Source of the DNA: Stratiolaelaps scimitus
Taxonomy: Eukaryota; Arthropoda; Arachnida; Mesostigmata; Laelapidae
Reading direction: 5' to 3'
Assembly (NCBI GenBank): GCA_019614645.1
Contig: JABWDB010000001.1
Location: forward strand, 15,789,501-15,853,500
Length of the DNA: 64,000 bases
Shown here: in pieces, positions 61,301 through 64,000 of the stretch
Layout of the letters: the number at the start of each line of letters is the position of its first letter
Numbering within the stretch: the stretch's first letter is position 1
The notes under the pieces: model-generated
Told to the model about the DNA's origin: nothing
The model's input: the letters and a program-made list of their open reading frames with translations, nothing else
Databases searched by the model: none
Program-made: the position numbers and the translations under genes

Positions 61301-63840
61301 ACATTGGGTTGTACTACTGCAATCTGGTGTGCACTCTAGTTACACTTCCTCGCTTTGACCCGTGTGATTTAACCCTGAGAATTCAGACGTCTAGAGTATA
61401 AATGTCGGCATGTATGTTTCTGCGTCGAATTAGCCGTTTCTTAATACTCATGATCGTATTCAGTTATAATGAGAAATCCATTGGGATACGTACAGCTTCT
61501 GATATGCAAGAGGCAAACGTGATGATCGAAGGGAAATTGTTTGAGGTAGAGTTGGCACGAAACGACCACTGTTTGCCTGTAAATAAACGAATAAATTTAA
61601 TCATTCATGCTACGGTGGATGCATAAAACCTGTCTCTCTACAGAAATATAGTCTTCACTAACGTGTTCCTTGAATTGAGGCTATTTACCATTGGCTAAGG
61701 ATCAAACGGGCACGGTCCCCAATCCAAAACCAGGAGAGTGATGCAGGAAGGCCTACGTCAGTTGTAGACGAAACGCGTTTCGCCTGAACGAAGTATATCT
61801 TCGGCTTCCAGTATGAGACATTTTTCGCCTAAATGCGTAACCGGATGCAAAAACATAGGTACAACAACTACGAGTATTCTCGAGTCAGCTGATAATTAAA
61901 ATATCTGGCAAATACGCTGCGGGTCGTTCCCACATCAAACAGATGATCGCTGGTGGGTGCAAGGCTCACTATGCCACGATAGTTAATTGTGGCACCGCTC
62001 CCCGTATCTGTTCTCTAGTTTTTGAATACATATTTTCTGTAGCGCCTTTCACTTGCCACATTTAATATTTCCCTGTTCGAATAATACTGTTTAATGACTT
62101 ATCATTGTATGTATTATAGCATTAATAATAGGGCATATCAAGAGAATTATTCCGCCTTCCGAATGGCGCACAGTCCGACCTACAACAAATAGCGTGGGGA
62201 TCGACAGTACCGAGTCTGGTTACACGACGACAAAGCAACACCTCACCACTCGCACTGTCGAAATTACGGCCTGGATAGAGGGGAACAATATTGAGCGATG
62301 GCTTCAACCCCCATATTCTCCTAATTTAAGCCCATGTGATTATGGTTGTTTCCATGCATTAAAAAGGGCAATAGGTGGGGTTCCGTATGCAAACGTCGAC
62401 TTACTCACAATAGCAATAGGTAACGAAATTATAAATGGAATTACGAATGGTAAATATTTGGCTATCTCAAAACTCCCCGAGCGCTGGAATCGTGTGTAAA
62501 TTAAGCCGAGGGTACCTCTAACTCATACCAAAATATATTGGTTCTTACTCATTTAGTTCAAAAGTTATTGGCATTTAAAGAGTTCGGATGATGTGCCCTA
62601 ATAATAATAATTCAGTAAATAATAGCAATAGTGCATCTGAATGTAACACGAAGTAAAGGTGCCAAAATATCGCCAAATATGCCATTAAATATATATTATA
62701 TTTAGTATATATATATGTATTAAATATAATATACATTTAATTTCCCCAAGGCAACGTAGCCAACATCTATAAGGTGTTAACAACACTTTCCTTATGAAAA
62801 TTCTTCCCTTCATTGTGTGGTCATTTCTAATCTTAGATTAATTTATGCAGAATGTGTTTTCACATTGCGGGTCGCGGTAACAAATTAATTAGAAGAATAA
62901 CAAATGTGTGATAACGCTCATTGACTAAGTCTGCCATGCCTATATTTACCTCGCTAGTGAAATAACGTAAAATTACACTCACTATGTCCCAGGGAATAAT
63001 CGTCAAATAACGAGTCTCTACGGTTATCCCCGAGTCGTCCTTCAACATCTTAATGTATCTGTTAGCAACTGTCTCGGTCAGGTCCCAGACTACGCGGGAT
63101 CTCATCTTTACTGAAAACTCCTTAAAAAGGGGTAATATTGCATATTAGTAAATAAACGAGGAACTGGGCAAAACACAACATGTGCGCAAATAATAATTCT
63201 ATCCCAAGGTTCGATCAAGATAAGATCACTGCGCCGCATATTGACTGGTTGACTGACATTTTGAATAGCTGAACATCGCCGCAGTACAGCTATGGTAAGG
63301 ATGTTCTGAATGTATTTATGAACATCTTCCCACAGTACCCTGCTGCAGAGCCACTTTCCTAACGCATATCCGAATTATTTTATAAGAAAATAGCCTCTAA
63401 TTACCATTTTGTTGACGCTGAGCTCCCCACAAGAAGCGATCTCCATCAACATCTGGACATGTAGCACTTCATTAGCGTCCTCTGTAATGCACATCGGAGA
63501 ATATCGTCTCATATGGCTCGCACAATTGCACAAAAAACCAAATGAGCTCTTGCCACGTAGAGCGATAATAGCACGCCTGGTGCACGACGCCGACTAATGT
63601 GATTCTTTAATGTGATCCGGCGTCTCGGCTTAACCTACGCGTATGTTAGGGAAAGCGTTCTCCTCCCGTTTGTGTGTATGAGAATCTGGGAGACTGAGAT
63701 TCTATATAGTACCCTTTTTAACACGTGCTGGAATATTTACCGATGAATCGAGAATATCCTTGTGCGCAGCGAGAAGCAAAAAGAATAAATACGTACGATT
63801 ATTGGTGGGTGGTTCCAGTAAGATATCATCATCGGCGTCG
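43824..63840 (-). CDS. Cys-loop (pentameric) ligand-gated ion channel, 5' end missing
   Basis: Eleven minus-strand exons (63797-63840, 63405-63481, 62983-63120, 61689-61828, 61494-61576, 60695-60790, 59951-60183, 45145-45237, 44615-44980, 44323-44462, 43824-44052) all have GT-AG ends and agreeing phases, giving 545 residues to a TAG. Seen in order: first beta strands (HVQMLMEIASCGELSV then EFSVKMRSRVVWD); SYWKPKIYFVQAK; ILSQWQTVVVSC; a Cys-loop with exactly 13 residues between cysteines (QFPFDHHVC); M1 and M2 (SERISLSMITLLTLYTQ, RRSLPPCSYLT); M3 (NADIYMFGSLTFILLVVIEA); a roughly 190-residue basic cytoplasmic loop; M4 (IDRWSCRVLLCAWLIFLISF). Family members form five-subunit ion channels in the plasma membrane of nerve, muscle or gut. 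YFVQAK and SLPPxSYLT resemble the invertebrate anion-channel branch, perhaps the pHCl-2/Hodor group, but the usual Pro-Ala-Arg before M2 is Ser-Glu-Arg. Ligand and ion selectivity cannot be stated. Signal peptide and start codon lie right of the window. Confidence 0.9.
44323..44462 (-). CDS. Channel gene exon, cytoplasmic loop part 2
   Basis: 140 nt (ATTTTCAG acceptor, CCAG/GTGAGC donor; phase 0 in, 2 out). Encodes GSRKLQLFENTSMGPEVEMW and KKKKFLINYSGVRRRKPTSS; basic and soluble, as expected. Confidence 0.8.
44615..44980 (-). CDS. Channel gene exon, cytoplasmic loop part 1
   Basis: 366 nt, phase 0 both sides (TTATCCAG acceptor, AAG/GTTGGT donor). Hydrophilic, Lys/Arg/Ser-rich, beginning ENMKHLQTKRRTRRVGSD. 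Variable in the family, so support is positional and by phase. An internal AAGAG/GTGAGC site near 44749 could be an alternative donor. Confidence 0.8.
45145..45237 (-). CDS. Channel gene exon, M3
   Basis: 93 nt, phase 0 both sides (TTTGCAG acceptor, GTATGT donor). Encodes NADIYMFGSLTFILLVVIEA and AVIDGLNKNEK. Joined to the M1-M2 exon it gives SYLTNADIYMFG, which matches the family's SY(V/L).A.DIWM(F/L).. Confidence 0.92.
45361..45393. repeat. (TA)n microsatellite
   Basis: TA-rich run in the M2-M3 intron of the channel gene. Confidence 0.8.
45394..45918. other. Intron, nothing recognised
   Basis: Part of the 14.7-kb M2-M3 intron of the channel gene, without visible features. Confidence 0.5.
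45919..46537 (-). mobile_element. tRNA-derived SINE with target-site duplications and poly(A)
   Basis: The direct repeat ACTTCCATGGCACCT occurs at 45919-45933 and 46523-46537 and brackets a 589-bp insert. On the minus strand the insert starts at 46522 and ends in a 22-23 nt poly(A) touching the left repeat, the signature of LINE-driven retroposition. The 5' end has a pol III promoter: an A box (TGGCGTGGTGG) and a B box (GAGGTTCAAATCTG, 46413-46426). The first 34 bp are present twice in tandem (46455-46488, 46489-46522), so the A box is duplicated. Near the 3' end is a strong hairpin (about 45960-45990). It is nested in the channel-gene intron on the same strand as the gene. No protein is encoded. 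Confidence 0.85.
46538..51901. other. Intron DNA with unassigned open frames
   Basis: Part of the 14.7-kb channel-gene intron. Frames that look slightly gene-like but carry no nameable domain are: 47370-47690 plus (starts MAKPWRMALRHRH), 47676-48035 minus, about 49100-49280 plus (contains YRWEAVRRMNAHDAQHRLYK before a stop), 49638-50220 plus (interrupted once at 49920) and 51246-51737 minus. They may be worn transposon pieces. A TAA run lies near 50706-50722. Confidence 0.35.
51902..52932 (-). CDS. Candidate nested two-exon gene, unknown protein (282 aa)
   Basis: Exon 52295..52932 starts at ATG 52932 and ends at a classic CTGAG/GTATGT donor in phase 2. An acceptor (AGTTGACAG) at 52113 opens exon 51902..52112 in the matching phase and runs to a TGA, for 282 residues in total. 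The first exon has a hydrophobic start (MCSSIVFKTVLIATMAF), then hydrophobic stretches (IRIGLSCLAACGLQIATA, GFYLACLYLRIIYAPF) and several Cys. The second ends with a membrane-like VGPTLLNIIVLLVWV. I do not recognise it; a divergent multi-pass or secreted protein is possible. It lies inside the channel-gene intron on the same strand. An alternative is that exon 1 begins at the ATGTGCAG acceptor-like site overlapping the ATG. Confidence 0.45.
52933..56190. other. Intron DNA with microsatellites
   Basis: TA runs at about 54057-54081 and 55289-55319; otherwise AT-rich with no recognised gene. Part of the channel-gene intron. Confidence 0.45.
56191..56275 (+). mobile_element. tRNA-derived SINE head
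   Basis: A-box-like TGGCGTGGTGCATTCGTAGG, an anticodon-arm-like GCGCCTTGCAACCGGCG, and a full B box AGGTTCGATCCCCACC at 56252-56267 occur with tRNA-like spacing. It is more tRNA-like than the other candidates here, but the acceptor stem is absent, so I call it a SINE promoter region, not a tRNA. The extent of the body to the right is unknown. A 158-codon frame on the opposite strand is read as chance. Confidence 0.55.
56276..57880. other. Intron DNA, nothing recognised
   Basis: Short TA run near 56430-56445. The GC content rises from about 57500 as the retroelement region is approached. Confidence 0.4.
57880..58310 (+). pseudogene. Retroelement C-terminal domain fragment
   Basis: Across several frameshifts the plus strand reads DQIPTYNQLRQRIWSG, GRCGDLVATNDRHSL, then RQTVLNDMFVRAF, GPRPDGLILIPFHKGQ and HFVWDGTMVDL, and APSHV in a shifted frame. 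The ordered pattern CGxxV...HSL...LND...RA...RPDG(L/M)TLxPW...WDxTxxDTLAxSH is common at the C-terminus of uncharacterised invertebrate reverse-transcriptase-linked proteins, as far as I recall. Its biochemical role is unknown to me. At least three frameshifts and stops show it is dead. Confidence 0.5.
58311..59090 (+). pseudogene. Non-LTR retrotransposon (R1/jockey-like) reverse transcriptase relic
   Basis: Reading frames on the plus strand give REGILTRVLKKASIVLI, SAYRPICLLDTLGKILEN followed by HYGFRTA, then LILLDVKNASISANW and ERKGISSYLRRMLSS, and finally DDTEHTVLQC. These are successive blocks of a LINE reverse transcriptase (the RPI.LL..GK block, the GFR block, the first catalytic-Asp region as LLDVKNA, the SYL block) and of the Cys-containing C-terminus. 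The section with the (Y/F)xDD motif is missing between about 58755 and 58765, so there is an internal deletion as well as frameshifts and stops. The clade assignment is by eye. Confidence 0.7.
59091..59950. other. Intron DNA with C run
   Basis: A 16-base C run at 59299-59314 and low-complexity frames around it; nothing else recognised before the M1-M2 exon. Confidence 0.5.
59951..60183 (-). CDS. Channel gene exon, M1 and M2
   Basis: 233 nt (TTTGCAG acceptor, ACG/GTAAGA donor). Starts in the family-typical GQYLGLEVSFTFHRR, then M1 (ISTFFPSTLLVALGMCAFL), the short loop DVNATSER, pore-lining M2 (ISLSMITLLTLYTQ) and the M2-M3 turn RRSLPPCSYLT. Ends in phase 0. Confidence 0.95.
60695..60790 (-). 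CDS. Channel gene exon, pre-M1 region
   Basis: 96 nt (ATTATAG acceptor, GTAAGT donor; phase 1 on both sides). Encodes LPFFGGIECSMVEYTVNFDM and 11 more residues. The phases fit, but the segment from the Cys-loop to M1 is some 15-20 residues shorter than usual. Either this part is divergent or another phase 1-1 exon is missing in 60791-61493. Confidence 0.65.
61494..61576 (-). CDS. Channel gene exon, Cys-loop
   Basis: 83 nt (TTTACAG acceptor, GTACGT donor; phase 2 in, 1 out). Encodes QTVVVSCQLYLKQFPFDHHV, then CLLHIRS. The two cysteines are 13 residues apart with the FPFD core, which is diagnostic for the family. Confidence 0.93.
61689..61828 (-). CDS. Channel gene exon, WxPxIYF block
   Basis: 140 nt (GCATTTAG acceptor, CAATG/GTAAAT donor; phase 0 in, 2 out). 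Encodes SYWKPKIYFVQAKRV and LSWFWIGDRARLILSQ. These match the conserved W.PD.(F/Y)FV.AK and dG.v..S.r blocks before the Cys-loop. The split codon makes Trp. Confidence 0.88.
62131..62598 (+). mobile_element. Internally deleted mariner (468 bp), TA-flanked
   Basis: TA dinucleotides at 62129-62130 and 62599-62600 flank ends that are inverted repeats in their outer bases (GGGCATATCA and, reversed, GGGCACATCA). The left 40 bases (GAATGGCGCACAGTCCGACC) match the left end of the 33969-35101 element. They then jump to its catalytic region (GTGGGGATCGACAGTACCGAG). About 740 bp of the transposase start and middle is deleted. The rest, including NNIERWLQPPYSP and SPCDYGCFHALK, is over 90 percent like the longer copy. 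It lies in a channel-gene intron. Confidence 0.85.
62684..62741. repeat. AT-rich inverted repeat
   Basis: Two 21-base arms (ATTAAATATATATTATATTTA and its near-exact reverse complement, one mismatch) separated by 16 bases. It could form a cruciform or hairpin. It sits in the same channel-gene intron as the mariner remnant. Confidence 0.7.
62983..63120 (-). CDS. Channel gene exon, second strand region
   Basis: 138 nt in phase 0 on both sides (TTTTTAAG acceptor, ATA/GTGAGT donor). Begins EFSVKMRSRVVWD, equivalent to the family's EYTV..(F/R)..W.D, and ends LTIIPWDI. Confidence 0.82.
63405..63481 (-). CDS. Channel gene exon, first beta strand
   Basis: 77 nt between ATTACAG and GTAATT, encoding DANEVLHVQMLMEIASCGEL and five more residues. 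It matches the family pattern in which V.V...I.SI..SEV precedes an exon boundary at this point. Confidence 0.75.
63797..63840 (-). CDS. Channel gene, most upstream candidate exon
   Basis: 44 nt between AATTGCAG and GTACGT, phases 2 in and 1 out, encoding DADDDILLEPPTNN. It sits where the variable N-terminal region is expected and its phase matches the next exon. The sequence is not conserved enough to be certain. Confidence 0.5.
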
Positions 63841-64000
63841 CTGCAATTAACGGGACGTGCTTATTCGTTTGTAGACTTCAAAAAGGTTGCCTTTGCGTGC
63901 GACGCATAATGAAAATACAGCAAATTATGTTGGGATAACCATACACCAAACAAACTGTGGAACTAGTCAAGCTAACCGTAGTACCCCAACGAGTATTAAA
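63841..64000. other. Intron of the channel gene at window edge
   Basis: Upstream intronic sequence. The start codon and signal-peptide exon must lie beyond 64000. Confidence 0.5.

Noticed and set aside
1..64000. CRISPR arrays, ribosomal RNA, intact tRNA, telomeric repeats
   Set aside because: None of the diagnostic sequences or periodic structures was found on either strand.

Overview
This is eukaryotic nuclear DNA, most likely from an arthropod. A chelicerate (mite or tick) is my best guess, held loosely. The evidence is GT-AG introns, long TA/GT/GA microsatellites, an arthropod-type mariner element, tRNA-derived SINEs, degenerate non-LTR retrotransposon pieces and two animal-type membrane-protein genes. 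Nothing looks prokaryotic: no operons, ribosome binding sites or CRISPR arrays.

Two genes are well supported, both on the minus strand. (1) At 36654..40101 is a leucine-rich-repeat, single-pass transmembrane protein of the Tartan/Capricious type. It has two coding exons, a phase-1 intron and 685 codons. (2) At 43824..63840 is the body of a pentameric Cys-loop ligand-gated ion channel. I reconstructed it from eleven small exons whose splice phases all agree. It runs from the first beta strands through the Cys-loop, M1-M2, M3, a long cytoplasmic loop and M4 to the stop codon; its 5' end lies beyond the right edge of the window. Its M2-M3 intron is 14.7 kb long. That intron holds a possible nested two-exon gene, a SINE with target-site duplications and poly(A), another tRNA-like SINE, and a retrotransposon graveyard. 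A mariner deletion derivative sits in an upstream intron.

The left 36 kb is gene-poor. Blocks of GC-rich, microsatellite-laden DNA (about 8.6-9.9, 10.7-12.5, 15.6-17.4, 21.0-22.1, 22.6-23.2, 27.1-28.1, 29.2-29.9 and 30.6-31.5 kb) alternate with AT-rich DNA. I see only weak candidate exons there: 3.0-3.3 kb minus, 18.0-18.4 kb plus and 29.0 kb plus. There are several repeats: a 245-bp unit present twice with 2 mismatches, a 474-bp inverted-repeat element, a tRNA-like SINE and a 1.13-kb mariner. The mariner has intact terminal repeats and TA flanks but a broken transposase, including Asn in place of the first catalytic Asp.

I found no convincing wholly new biological system. The points most worth following are the divergent channel (shortened region before M1, Ser-Glu-Arg where anion channels usually have Pro-Ala-Arg), the unexplained 206-codon ORF with a membrane-like segment inside the LRR-gene intron, and the composite retroelement at 57.9-59.1 kb.
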